DNA from: Patiria pectinifera
Taxonomy: Eukaryota > Echinodermata > Asteroidea > Valvatida > Asterinidae
Reading direction: 5' to 3'
DNA length: 64,000 bases
Assembly: GCA_029964075.1 (NCBI GenBank)
Contig: CM057141.1
Coordinates: 10,354,001 to 10,418,000, forward strand
Of the stretch, positions 33,545-45,060 are shown piece after piece. The notes beneath the pieces are model-generated. The model saw nothing but the letters and a program-made list of their open reading frames with translations, did no database searches and was not told the DNA's origin. Made by a program: the position numbers and the translations under genes. The stretch's first letter is position 1. Each line of letters begins with the position of its first letter.

Positions 33545-34196
33545 AGGGAATGTACATCATTAGCTTTTGCTGTAATTTTCAGAAATGAACTATTTGAGGG
33601 GTTAGTATAATAGATCAAATATTGTTACACTGACATGTTTGAAGTTTTGTGTTCGAAAATGCTGGGAAAAACCAAGAAAAACAAAAATGTTCAAGTACTC
33701 TGGTTCCTTGACTCCACTAAAGATAAAATGGATCAATTTATAGATGCCGGAAAATTGCTCTATGTTCCGACACCCCTATGTTCCGACAACCTAGATTGTG
33801 TTACTCCCGGTTAGGGTTAGGGTTAGGGTTAGGAATAGGAATATGTGCAGTCGGAACATAGTGGTGTCGGAACATAGAGGTGTAACCCCTTGGAATTGCC
33901 CTAAGGTAAGGGAACCAGTCTAGCTGGCCTGCACCCGTTCATGAACATGTAACCAATAGCAAACAAAATTTGGACTGAAAAAAAGTGTAAAGTTGGAGCA
34001 GTAGTTGAAAAATAGTCAGGTTTTTCCAACGGTGGTCGGCCGACCACCGTTGGAAACGTATAAAAAAAATACCATTTTCTTGAAAATGACTTCACACCAG
34101 GTGCCATAATTTTACAGGATGCTTTAGACTGTCATTTACCAACATCCTAGTAAGGTAGTTTTATTTTTTGATGTTTGCAAATGTTGTATATTCCCT
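33545..34196 (+). mobile_element. piggyBac-like MITE, copy 2, with a nested insertion
   Basis: TTAA flanks both ends (33541-33544 and 34197-34200). The body matches 692-1216 in order. The central hairpin at 34023-34056 is a perfect 34-bp palindrome (CCAACGGTGGTCGGCC core). A second foldback is inserted at about 33757-33888. The flanks hold a tandem copy of the empty target (GTAAGTTCTTAAACTG at 33491). Confidence 0.8.
33757..33888. mobile_element. Nested foldback containing a TTAGGG run
   Basis: Inverted ends CTATGTTCCGACACCCCTAT and its partner ATAGTGGTGTCGGAACATAG surround nearly four TTAGGG units at 33811-33833. It interrupts the piggyBac-like MITE; flanking GGAAAATTGC and GGAATTGCC look like an imperfect target duplication. 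Confidence 0.75.
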
Positions 34197-34200
34197 TTAA

Positions 34201-35380
34201 AACTGAAAAAAAAATACAAAAAGCAAATCAACACATTCTGAACTGAATCTGAAACCAAAGTCAGATTGGGGATGAAAGTCAAGTGGCAAAAAGCCCTGAA
34301 GAGTTAACAGTTCATGAAAAGCACATCTTCCTTCTTTTTTTTTAATCCCATGGAGTCATTGAACTAGGCACAGGAAGGGCCCTTGTTGGGGACCTCCGAT
34401 CTGCCCTTGAACTTGAACATGAGCAAGCATGTGTCCCCTTGATTGGCCCATCTGTGTGTTTATGATATACCGGTAGGTTCACCATTATCGGCATGACAGG
34501 CCTACAGCTGACACGCCGAGCAGGTGGTCTGCTGCTCGGCCCTGGCTCCCAGTCCCAGCTTGTCTTTTCATTTTTCATTATAATATATAATTGGCTGAGA
34601 AAGCACAAATTGTTTTTGTCTGGCCCAGAATAAATTATTGCTGGGACAGGCAGGGAAGAAATAGGGTTAGTAAGTCAACTTAGTAAGCCAACACAGGGTT
34701 TTTGTTTAATACAGAATGGAAGGTCAGATTTGTTTTTGGCTTGCTTGTTTTTTGGATGCTAGCTCAGATTGCTTGTTGCACGATGGGTTCAATAGTATTT
34801 ATTTATAGTATTAAATGTCCTGCCTTTGTTGATCTTTTTAAATCAGGCAGGTTTTTGTTTCTCAGGGCTTCATAATTTGATATTTTGTCTGTGGTTGATG
34901 GCTTGTGTATGTAAGTGCACATTACACGGTGACAGTGACAATATCATATTTATATATTGGATGGCTTTGGGGGATTTATTACATTGCACAAGCTCCAGTG
35001 TATGGCAATATTGCATGAGTTGAAGATGAGTGCAATACTATAGCATTATATTTTTGTATTCCCTGGGAAAAAAGCCATCCAATATTATTATTTTATATTA
35101 TTAGGCTGACTTGATCCAAAAGCAAGAAATTCTGTCTTGTAATAATCACCGTCTGTTTTCCTCACTTCCACAAAATGTTACCTTACATGGAGAACTTAAG
35201 CAAAATAGCCTATGCACTAGCGTAAACTTAATCCAGCATCTCAAAATCCATTGGTAGTCTCTTCTTTTTGGCAGATATTATGCTCGCAGAATATTTACTG
35301 CCTTCTTTGTTGCTTTCAAGGTACTTTTGGCATCTAAATTTCGTTGAATTCTTCTTCGCTTATGGAAGCGAATCTCGCGC
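34201..35380. other. Intergenic DNA, nothing recognised
   Basis: No convincing exon, repeat partner or terminal repeats were seen. The open frame at 34608-34342 (minus) shows no family signature. Confidence 0.45.
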
Positions 35381-35384
35381 CCGA

Positions 35385-35645
35385 TGGAAGCTGCCATTTT
35401 TGTTGTAAACTGTGCATGCTGCTGCTACATGTACGCTCTTTTGACCAGTTGACAACTGTATATGAGAGTCTACGCTCTTAATTGTGTGGGAACTGGTGAA
35501 AGGCGCGTTGATTTCATGAAATGCTGCCATTTTTGTTGTAAACAGTATACATGTGGCTGCTACGCTCTCTTGGCTGGTTGACAACTATGAGAGTCTACGC
35601 TCTTGCTTGAACGGGAACCAGTGAATGGGCGTTGATACTATGAAT
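35385..35645 (+). repeat. Two-copy tandem repeat, ~135 bp
   Basis: CTGCCATTTTTGTTGTAAAC recurs at about 35391 and 35524. Each copy is followed by GCTGCTAC, GGTTGACAACT and GAGAGTCTACGCTCTT in the same order. Copies are diverged. Confidence 0.8.
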
Positions 35646-35779
35646 GCCCGGATGCCTATGCAATAGTGAAAAAATATTGCATAGTCATCTAGGTACCTTT
35701 CAGAAAGTATGCAACACACTGATTTATTTTTACTACTTGGAAGCCCGATAAATATAATCAGAAGTACTTTTACTTTAAA

Positions 35780-36400
35780 TACATCGTCACAATTTTGTCA
35801 AAGTGACGAATACGTCCAAAACCGAGATTTTAAGCAATCTGAGATTTTTTGGATGTTTTAACATTTTACGATGTCCTCTAGTTTACGTGATTCCCTATTA
35901 TTTCAAGACACAAAATCCATCGTTCGTTGAGTACGCTAATTACACCAAGTAATGAAAGTGAGACACACTCAGTTTTTCATTTTGACGAAGTGACCAATCT
36001 CTTTTCACGGTTACTTAGTCTCACTGATTTTACACGTGTGCTATAGTTAGATTAATGTAGCCTCCACGATTTGCGTTTTGATGAAGTGACGAATCTGTGT
36101 TCTGAAATTTATAAATGTGATATACTGCAAAACCGAGTTTTGAGAAAATCACATTTTCAAGTGCATTTCTACACCAGAATAAAAAAATATATACATTGTA
36201 ACTGATGCGATAGCCCAGTTATTAAATAGTTTTCGTAAAATCATGTTGAATTAGGAGATATTAATTACTAAAGATAATCTTCACTTTGTCAAAATGGAAA
36301 TTCTACTTTGTCACAAAAATGCAGCATAACGTTTGTACACAGCGTAGCTGTGTGCACTGATTCGTCGCTTTGTCAAAACAGTGACATGATTAGACACTAC
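35780..36400. repeat. Region of scattered TTTGTCAAAGTGACGAAT-like motifs
   Basis: Variants of TTTGTCAAAGTGACGAAT appear in both orientations near 35796, 35983, 36079, 36285 and 36360. This suggests a decayed palindromic element. Boundaries are unclear. Confidence 0.35.
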
Positions 36401-36714
36401 GTCCATCCAAACTATAAGCCATGACATTTTGCATCTAGAAATGATCATGATGTTCAATCCACATTGTGTAGGGCATTTGGTAATAAGCTCTCCCCTAAAG
36501 CATCCATTATGCCATGCAGACCTTATTAATTCTGACAAGAGTCCTCTAATTGATCGAGGCCACTACATCAAAGGAAGACTGGTTTGAAGTAAACACATCT
36601 CATGTCTGAAGCTAGTTTCCACTAATGTTGCATGATGTGACCTGGGTAGGATCCCTGCTATTAATGACCGAACCGATAACATGGGTCAAATTGGAAATCT
36701 CTAACATATGGCTG

Positions 36715-36790
36715 AATTTCGGTCTTGGTAGAGTGCTGGTGCCATGCCAAAGGTTTCTGGTTCAAACGGGGCACGATTATCCTACTGTGC
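36715..36790 (+). mobile_element. Possible tRNA-like SINE head
   Basis: GGTCTTGGTAGAGTGCTGGTG resembles a tRNA A-box region, and GGTTCAAACGGGG about 30 bases later resembles a B box. No recognised SINE body follows; a short tandem repeat begins right after. Confidence 0.4.
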
Positions 36791-36794
36791 CTAA

Positions 36795-36888
36795 TGCCTA
36801 CAAAAAGCTCAGGGTCTACAAAAAATTCAGGGCCTACAAAAAATTTGAGAGCCTACGAACAATTTGAGGGCCTACACAGATTTCAGTG
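36795..36888 (+). repeat. Short tandem repeat, unit 18-19 bp
   Basis: About five units of CTACAAAAAATTCAGGGC with variation. Confidence 0.75.
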
Positions 36889-37637
36889 TGCCATAAAACA
36901 AACACACCCACAGACACAACCATGCAGACACAAGAAAGGTTTTAGCATCTTTCTCTGAGGTTTTGATTGTGGGAAAAGCTTCAAACTAGCTGATAATTGT
37001 ACATAGGCCTATACTGCAGCTGACCAAGAACCTCAATAACAAATACATTGTAATAACTTGTAGAAGTCAATACATGTACATATGTAATGCATTTTAATAA
37101 CCAGTATCCAACCCAATACATGTATGGGCTTTTATAGAGCTACCAGTTTGGCCTGGCTTGCATTGCTTATAGTAGAGTTTAGCACAGTATTCATAAGGCC
37201 AAACAACCTTTGGTTCAGGTCACCCGACCGACCCTATTTTTGAAAGAGATAAAATTCGACCCCACAAAATTTTATTGATTATTTGGGGTAAAAGAATATT
37301 ATGATACTGACTTCCGATCAAAATTGGTCACAATCGCTGTCCACCAGAACAGTTTATTGGCATTTATCAGCAACTGATTTGTTTTCTTTCTGGTATTATC
37401 CGAAAGAAAAGTTCGCGTGTATTTTAAAAATACATACGTTGTACCGAGACCGCTTGAATTGGGTCCTTCGTCACGTAATCGTCATTGCAACGGAGTCCAA
37501 AAAGTCTGGTCCGTGTGTCTCAAGTTCCTCCGTACGTACGTCCGTACATACGTGTGTACAAGCAGCGTGAATTATCCCCTGTCTGTGCCCAACAAGCAAT
37601 TCTATTGGTTGACTGCGAGTTACACAGCCACACAGAC

Positions 37638-38079
37638 TAGGGCTGTGCATCGGAATCGGGTACCCGAGTACCCGACCGTTAATGCCAGAAACCGGTTCCA
37701 GATTATGGAATCGAGTACCCGTAACCAATTTTGCAAATTACTAAGTAACTTCTCAGTCAAGGAAAAAGTAATGTTTCGAATGTCAGTGGGAAAATTTCAA
37801 AATGAAAAACAAGATACATGGAAAACCAAAACCAATTTCACGTTTTATGCTGCGTGCAAAAGTTGCAGTTTTCACCACATACCGTAGCTAAAGATCTAAA
37901 CATTATTGCCGCACAGATGTGGTAGTATTATCATACGGACCTTTATGAAATGAACAATCTGAGCAGCAACTTCCCAGATTTGAATGTTTGGCTCGGGTTC
38001 CTTTAACAGGTACCCGGGTACCCGTATTTTTTTCAATAGCGTACCCGGTTTCTGTACTAACCGTATATGCACACCCCTA
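37638..38079. mobile_element. hAT-like MITE rich in GGGTACCCG
   Basis: The ends are TAGGGCTGTGCAT and, reversed, TAGGGGTGTGCAT. Flanks ACACAGAC (37630-37637) and GCACAGAC (38080-38087) match at 7 of 8 bases, fitting an 8-bp hAT duplication. Subterminal GGGTACCCGAGTACCCG and GGTACCCGGGTACCCG lie near each end. Fragments of the family are at 7193 and 48890. Confidence 0.78.
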
Positions 38080-39235
38080 GCACAGACTTCGAGCCTAGGG
38101 ACGCCATGCATCATGGACACCGATTTTCGATGAAACTTTTGTTTGAAACTGTGGAAGAACTCATGGAAGCAAAGTGTCATAACGATCTTTTTTAAATTAA
38201 ACACTTTAAGGTTGCTGAAAGCAAGTCTTGAACTTACAATAATGAACTTACAGTGCAGCTGCCATGACGTAGGCGGTGGAACTTGGGTTGGGGGTGTGTA
38301 ACATTCACCGAAAAGAAAAACATAGAAATGGTAGCCCCCTATCGATGAATGAGGTTTAGCCCCCGTCCCCTTTTTTTGAATGTGAAAGGGCCAGCCGGCA
38401 CTTGCGATGCTAAGTATTGGTGCCCCCCCCCCCCCCATTTCAATATGTTCCGCCGGCTTGAGTGAACTACATTTGTACATGTACCTCTCATCAGATTTGG
38501 AAACTGTACAGTGTACTGTCTTCTGCAGGTGCAACCTGTCATCAGGCCCAAACTCGACACCTTCCGATTCAGTTGTGACAAAGTACACCTGCAGTGGTAC
38601 ACTATGCAGAATACAATGCGAAAGTGGCCAGTAGCTTGTGCTAGCTACTGTGCAACTTACAAATTGTCCCAACAAGTCCATCCATTCACACAGCTGAACA
38701 GGCGCACTTCCCATGCCCTGTATCAGAGTGTTCTTACCAGGTGGGATCAGTGCCCTTTGCATCTGTCAATCATCTGGTTCTGATTATTATGATGATCATC
38801 CAATGACATACAAAACAAGACTGTTCATGTGACAATGTGCATGTAAATACCCCACTCCAGCCATTTCCCAATCTGGAATTTGAACCGATATGGCTGCAGA
38901 ATATTTCTGAAAGTGGAGGGGACAGTCCATACATTTCTATAGTGAGATATCTCAAAGTGGACAGGTATTAAAAGGGAAAAACTACATAAAGTGGAGGGGA
39001 GATGCTTGCCTTGCCCTACCTCCTTCTATCTAGTCTATGTAATAGATACTACATGTAATGCATAAACAGATTAGCTGATGAATAAGCCAAGACCCCGCCT
39101 CTTGACCTCCTAGATTTTGACCAATCAGCGGGTGCTTTCTTTATCAGGTCTTCGGTATTTCACCCGTTGCGCGTCATAGACAATGGATAAAAAAAAAATG
39201 TGTCATGCGCTCTGTATCATGTTACGCGATATTGC
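38080..39235. other. Intergenic DNA, no gene recognised
   Basis: A 288-codon open frame on the minus strand (38762-37896) runs into the hAT-like MITE and has no family features, so I do not call it. A poly-C tract lies at about 38424. Confidence 0.4.
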
Positions 39236-39238
39236 GCC

Positions 39239-39560
39239 CGGCTGTTGTATTATTATTATTATTTTTATTATTAAATGGTTTATTTTACTCTCCCGTCGCA
39301 GCCCGAAGGCTGAATTGTGGGCAGGTTTACATTGGAAAACATTTTAAAAATAGACAGAGGTAAAAACTGTATGTATTACAATAAAAATAATTAGAAGACC
39401 GGAAAAAAATTATAATGAGAGTTAAAAAATAATGCATGTAACAACAAGAATGGTGAGTACACAATAAAACAAATTTAAAAAAAAAAAAAAATTTGGCTAA
39501 AAACAGTTGATTAAAAACAGTTGGGAAAACAAACATGGAGAAATGGATTGCTCAGATTAC
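39239..39560 (-). mobile_element. Possible 3' tail of a non-LTR retroelement, reversed
   Basis: It begins with a TTATTATTATTATTTTTATT run, followed by GTCGCAGCCCGAAGGCTGA and AT-rich, A-tract sequence. Tails of short A/T repeats are typical of L2/CR1-like elements read from the other strand. No coding part was found. Confidence 0.3.
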
Positions 39561-40020
39561 GAAAAACAGTAAATAAATGAAGATTAATATTACACCAGGG
39601 TATGAGACGTAGAGCTTAGTTGTTATTAAGAAGGTTGGTTAAGAATGGATTGCACTATTCTTGTATCGGTTGGTTACAAAACACTGCTTTCAAATTGACC
39701 AATCAAACTATTTAGTCCTGATTTAGGAATGAAATGATGTCACGATAAGTCGACTCTGATTGGCTGGCGCGCGGCTTGCAAATATCTGCATGTCTAGACA
39801 TATCAGATGTTATACAGGACTTGGCTCTGTGGATTACTAACCTCCTTCTGCCACCTTTTCCGAATTTCCAACCCAAAGTTCTGTGCCAAAAATGCAACAC
39901 TTTCTATATTTCGTCCCTGTCTGTTTTAATATTTGTATTTTTCCTTGCATTTTTCCTTGCATCTCTGACCTCTCGCTCTGCATCCTAACAAAAAACACGA
40001 GCTGCATATCATTGTTTTCA

Positions 40021-40172
40021 GTGGCTCGGGGTCAGCTGTTCCCTTTTTTGTGTGCGAGAATCAAACTCCAAAGGCAATGTCAAAAACTAAGAGATGGTGT
40101 TGAGGGATTCATGGATGGTTGGAGCTTTAGGGACCAGCGGCCGATGAGAAGCAATAACCATTTCCCTGGCCT
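40021..40172 (+). other. Possible isolated exon
   Basis: A good acceptor (CATTGTTTTCAG, ending 40020) and donor (CTG|GTAAGA after 40172) flank 152 bases that are open in one frame (ARGQLFPFLCARIKL...). No family is recognised and no neighbouring exon was found. Confidence 0.2.
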
Positions 40173-40756
40173 GGTAAGAATCATGGCCTTTGGACTTTCC
40201 AATCACAAACAGAGTTTAAAGTTCCCTTGCTCCAAATTCTGTCCATGTTTTTCTTTCTTTTTTCCCCCCAAATGTAAATTAGTGATAAAAAGATGAATGA
40301 TTAAATAAAACAATGAATGATAAGTGATTATCCGGTATCCATACAAATTTTTTTTAGGTGCTTGCTGTAAACGGATTTCATAGTGTGAGATGATAATATG
40401 ACTATCTCATGCACACCAGTACATGTACATGTACTTGTACATGTACATGCGTGAATACTCCTTGTGTGTCAAACCATGGATGCGAGACATGATTTACGCA
40501 TAATCAAAGGTCAGGGGTTAATATGAGTCAGAGTGGAGATGGCTCCATGTTTAGAGCGGGGTCAGATCATATGGCATATCAGTTTGATGTGCATGTTAGG
40601 CAAACTACAATGTACATGTAGATGCACACTTTATTTTGCTTGGTTAAGGAATACAGTTTAAACTCAACTCAATCCTAGACACATTAATGACCAGTATACT
40701 ATAAAGCGCAAAAGGTGTATGTATGTGCACATGTAAACACATTCAATTTGCAGACT

Positions 40757-41475
40757 TTGAACAATAGAGGACAGTATATAGGTTGCACAATTGACCGAAG
40801 GTCCACTTTTGAGGTGTGTGTACAAAACATATGGCACGTTTTTCTAAAAAATTGGGTATAAACGCGCAAAAGAGGGACAACAGGGTATCCACGATTGAAG
40901 GTGTTTACAAAGATGGGGGTGTGTGTGAGTTTGTTTCTGCATTCAAAAGGGGACGTTGAACAACAGAGGACTTTAGGGTCCCCCTGAAGGTCCCCAGTTT
41001 GGCGATCGTGTAAAAAACATATGGGAGGTCTTCCTAAAAAAAATTGGGTATAAACAAAAGAGGGACAACAGGGTGTCCACGATTGAAGGTGTTTACAAAG
41101 ATGGGGCTGTGTGTGAGTTTGTTTCTGCATTCAAAAGGGGACGTTGAACAACAGAGGACTTTAGGGTCCCTCTGAAGGTCCCCAGTTTGGCGATCGTGTA
41201 AAAAACATATGGGAGGTCTTCCTAAAAAAAATTGGGTATAAACAAAAGAGGGACAACAGGGTGTCCACGATTGAAGGTGTTTACAAAGATGGGGCTGTGT
41301 GTGAGTTTGTTTCTGCATTCAATAGGGTCCCCAATTCCCGAGAGGTCCCCAATTTGGCGATCGTGTACAAAACATATGGGAGGTCTTCCTAGAAAGTTAA
41401 TGCACAAATAAAAGAGGGACAATAGGGGGTCCCCGATTGCAGGAAAATACACACTTGTGTGAGTGCGTGATCTGA
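40757..41475 (+). repeat. Satellite-like tandem array, 188-199 bp unit, about 3.7 copies
   Basis: Units start (TTGAACAA) at 40757, 40956 and 41144; a shorter fourth begins near 41325. Shared blocks include GTGTAAAAAACATATGGG, AAAAGAGGGACAACAGGGT and GTGTTTACAAAGATGGG. The middle copies are nearly identical, the outer ones diverged. A related dimer is at 57650-57990. Open frames on the minus strand across it are repeat artefacts. Confidence 0.88.
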
Positions 41476-41479
41476 AGAG

Positions 41480-43840
41480 TTGAATGTTCACAAGTTAATC
41501 ACCCATAAAGCAGGTGATCAGCTATGAGAAGGGGAGCTCGCCTGCTTAAGTCGTATGATTCTAAGTTATGCAAAATTATGAATCAAAATATTTCGTGGGT
41601 CTATCCTCAACAACAACAAAAGTTTTATATGATTTGTGTATGAATTGAACATTGATATTCATGTTTTGCTGGTGTAAAAAAAAGAAAGTTAAAAAGATTC
41701 ACAAGTATTAACAAAGCTGTTTGAAAATATTCATCTTACTCAATACTTATCTATTTTGGGTACAATCGTGTGCCCACTTATTTGTTAATTGGAGCACCTG
41801 AAATAAATTTTTTTTTAAAGACCTCAGTACTCTACCGATTACATTCCAAGACATTTTTTCCCCCAAAGTGGACCATAGGTTTAACTTGAATGACATTGAA
41901 AGGTTTGTTTTGTCAGTAGACATGTTTTATACATTGACAGCTCCGGAAAAAAAACACCTCAAACACTCGAACATGTGTGGGCTTGAGAGCTTTCATGTCT
42001 CCCTAGAAAACACTTGTCCTCCATGCCCTCATGTGCCCCCCAACCCCTCACATTCCACAATGTGTTTCAACTTGTCAAAGAAACTTGGCTGTATAAGTCC
42101 ATATATGGGCCTATACTGGCTCTGTCTCATAGTAGTAAGTGCATGAACACTGCAGTGGTTGAGCCAGAGAGACAGACAGAAGCTCAATGCCACCAGGGTT
42201 AATGCTCAGGGTTAAGCAAGGCTACATTTCTGTCCCACTGAAATGGGAAATATAATGTACTTAATTCCTACAACCATTATTTTTCTCAGCGTAAACAGTG
42301 GGGCCAGATGGACTAGAACATGTTCAATACTTGTTGTTATCTTCAAAACAACTTAAAAATGCTGTTTCTGACATTATTTTCAAAATTATTGTCAGCTGGT
42401 TCACTTTTTTTTCCAAAGGAGCAAAGGTAGTGTTTGTAAATATTGTGCTTCCTGGATTTCTGAGCACAATCAAACTAATTTCTTACACAAAGAAATGTGT
42501 GGGTTTTTGAGATGGACAAGGTTATACAAAATAACCATGGATGTTTTATTATTAGATCTTAGATTGTCCGAAGTTTGCTAGTTGTTTGACCTCAAATATT
42601 CCCCGGAAAAATATAGTTTTTTTTCTGATATTTTGTTGTTCTTCTTATTAAGGAGCTAAGATATATTGGAGAAGATGTGAAATTGCTAAAATGTTGTTTT
42701 AAATATTTGAAATTTGTCTTCAGGCCATATATAAACTTTCTTCTGAGTCTCCTTAAAGCTTCTGAGTCTCTTTAAAGGGAAAAAGTAAAGAGAAAGACAA
42801 CCCAAAAAGCTGCTGGTGTTTCTTTATTTATCAGTTAGTGGATTGATTCCGGTTATCATATCTCTGGGGTACATTGTTGGGGAACGACATCTTTTCATCT
42901 GTGAAGGCTTGTTTCAAACTTGGCATGAATGTGAACACAGGAAATGGATGTACATTGTAAACACAGACATGAATATGAAACACATGCATGAATATAAACA
43001 CATGCATCAATGTCAGCACAGTCATCAATGTGTTGTCAATTCACAACAGTTAAATGCATTTCAGTCTGGCAAATTTGGCTGTGACTGTTTTGCAATGTCA
43101 AATGCACTTCACATTCACACGCCATGCATGGTGATTGTTTGCGCAGTCATTGTAATCATCATTTTCTCTTGCATCGCCTCATGTATCAAACGGCTGTAAC
43201 TAAGGTTACAGAAAGGAGCTCAAGGGATGTAACAATTCTGCATCTCATCATTTTGAATAGGGGTGCATTGAGCCAGAGCGCATGCTGGAGCACACACTAG
43301 AACAAGCTAGATTCTCTCCCCTTTTCACTTTTTCTGTGCAAACATCTCGTAATCCATTTTGGCCCTCAGTATGGCCGATTGCAATATCCAAGTTCATCCT
43401 CACAAAGCCTAGATGCTCATGCGTACCATATGTTACATGTGCTTATCGCATTACCCTACCATATACTAGACATAAAGCCAGCGTGTAATACCAGGAATAG
43501 AAAGCATGGTGATGATTACCAATGAACAGGTGCCCTGGTACTTCGTGGTCCATGCACCCGGAGCTAAGATTTATAGTGAGGCTATTTGGGCCTCCACTAG
43601 GTGTCTATAGGTTTTTATATATTTTTGGCACAGTGCCGACAAATGGGTTCACGCAACAGAGGAGTCTTAAATTGTGTATTTATGGTGTGGCGAGATGTGA
43701 AGGAATGCTCCTCAGTTTGAAGGGTTGCTGTTCAAGAGCCTGAATGTATTGAACGCCCTCTGTTGTTACAAATTACGGCAGTGTCAGGCAAAATGACGAG
43801 GATACACATTATGCACTGTATTTGCAATTCAACGAAGCAG
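41480..43840. other. Intergenic DNA, no supported gene
   Basis: A 127-codon open frame at 42816-43199 contains a decayed ~18-bp repeat (ACACATGCATGAATATAA) and hydrophobic ends. It has no splice or family support, so it stays uncalled. No mobile element boundary was seen. Confidence 0.4.
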
Positions 43841-43846
43841 TACACT

Positions 43847-44115
43847 GGGAGTCAGGTTGGCACAGTGTTTCTTCAAGTTCCTCGCCTTCCAGTACCTCTA
43901 TGGCCCGGGTTCGATTCCTGCCCTGGTCCAAATGTGGATTGGGTTTTCAATCGCTACCTGATTCAATGGGGTTTTCCCCAGAACATTCTTCTGGGGTTTT
44001 CCTCCAGCCTCTAAAACTGTAGTTTCTTCTCATAGTCTTCGTACAGGTTTCTTCGGACTAGCAAACTACAGTGCCTAGTGCTTTGAGTAATCCTTGGTTT
44101 CATTCGGCCAGCATT
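43847..44115 (+). mobile_element. tRNA-derived SINE, copy 1
   Basis: The head has GTCAGGTTGGCACAGTG and the B box GGGTTCGATTCC at 43907-43918. The body has TGTGGATTGGGTTTTCA, CTAAAACTGTAGTTTCTTCT and CAGGTTTCTTC, all matched in order at 59847-60124. Confidence 0.8.
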
Positions 44116-44954
44116 TTTTATTTGTTAGATTAGGAACCCGCTGACTCTGAATTTGCCCAAAAAAATAACAATGAGAAAATTTCGGTTATTTTGTTCCCAA
44201 CAATATCTGGGGAAAAAAATTGTAATCAAATTTTTCCCCCAAAGAAAAAAGACTTACTTTTTGTTTTCTATTTTTTTTTAGTCAAAAAAGCACAGTGTAG
44301 CCCATATTGCTGACGTCCCTTGCATCCGACCCAATTGTATGCACGCAGAAGTCCTGAGCCCGTGTTCACACATTAATGGAGCCAGCAGGCAGTGGCGTGG
44401 CTATTTTTGTCTGACATCATGGAATGCCACTTCATGTGTACATTGTATGTACACCTACGTATTACACATATGGATTATGCTAAATATATGGCGTCCCCTA
44501 GCGTGGCACTTCGACGCTTCCTCCGACTTTCCTTGTGCAGTGTTGCCGAACCTCTTTGTTGAAGTGCTTCAAAGTCATTCAGTGAAATACTGGTACTGTT
44601 ACCATAATCTACCTTTGTGAACAATTGTGTCATGTGTGTCATGAGTTTCTAGTCTGTAACTCAAAAACAGTTAAGTCTCCAATTAAGCACAAGATTGGCA
44701 GAGTGTTCCCCAATGTGGCGCACTTAAACAAATCTCAGACATTCCCAAAGGAAAATTAAAACAATTCTTTAAAGTTGACCGATTCTGATAAATCATAAAT
44801 ATCTCCACTCGCCTATCCAACTGCATGTTTGTCGGAACATCAGTTTCTCGCTTTGGGCAAATTTGAAAAGGGTTCACTGCGCACTTTAAAAATAAAATTG
44901 GAAAATCGCCCCAGAGAAAAATTTCTCGTTTCTAACAGAAATGTTCAGAGCTTG

Positions 44955-45060
44955 ATGAAATTTCACTAACTTTGACATTTGAGGTAAAATTTTGCTGTAG
45001 CAAGGCACTAGAGGCAAACAGGTGTGCCATGTTTAGGGCGGTGTCCAGCTAGGGGACATC
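44955..45060 (+). repeat. Dispersed repeat shared with 29795-29890
   Basis: GAAATTTCACTAACTTTGAC, ATTTGAGGTAAAATTTTG and GGCACTAGAGGCAAACAGGTG parallel GAAATTTCACTGACTGTGAA and GGCACTAGAGACGAAAAAGTG at 29803-29865. Confidence 0.6.

Noticed and set aside
33811..33833. Chromosome end or telomere fusion
   Set aside because: Fewer than four TTAGGG units, enclosed by inverted arms of a small nested element.
37896..38762. 288-codon open frame on the minus strand
   Set aside because: It runs through the hAT-like MITE and unrelated flank with a poly-G segment, and has no family motif or splice evidence. Chance.
40699..41491. Repeated protein MQKQTHTQPHLCKHL... on the minus strand
   Set aside because: Translation of the ~190-bp satellite; it recurs with each unit.
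42816..43199. 127-codon frame with two hydrophobic ends
   Set aside because: The middle is a decayed ~18-bp repeat giving His/Met-rich sequence. No support beyond length.
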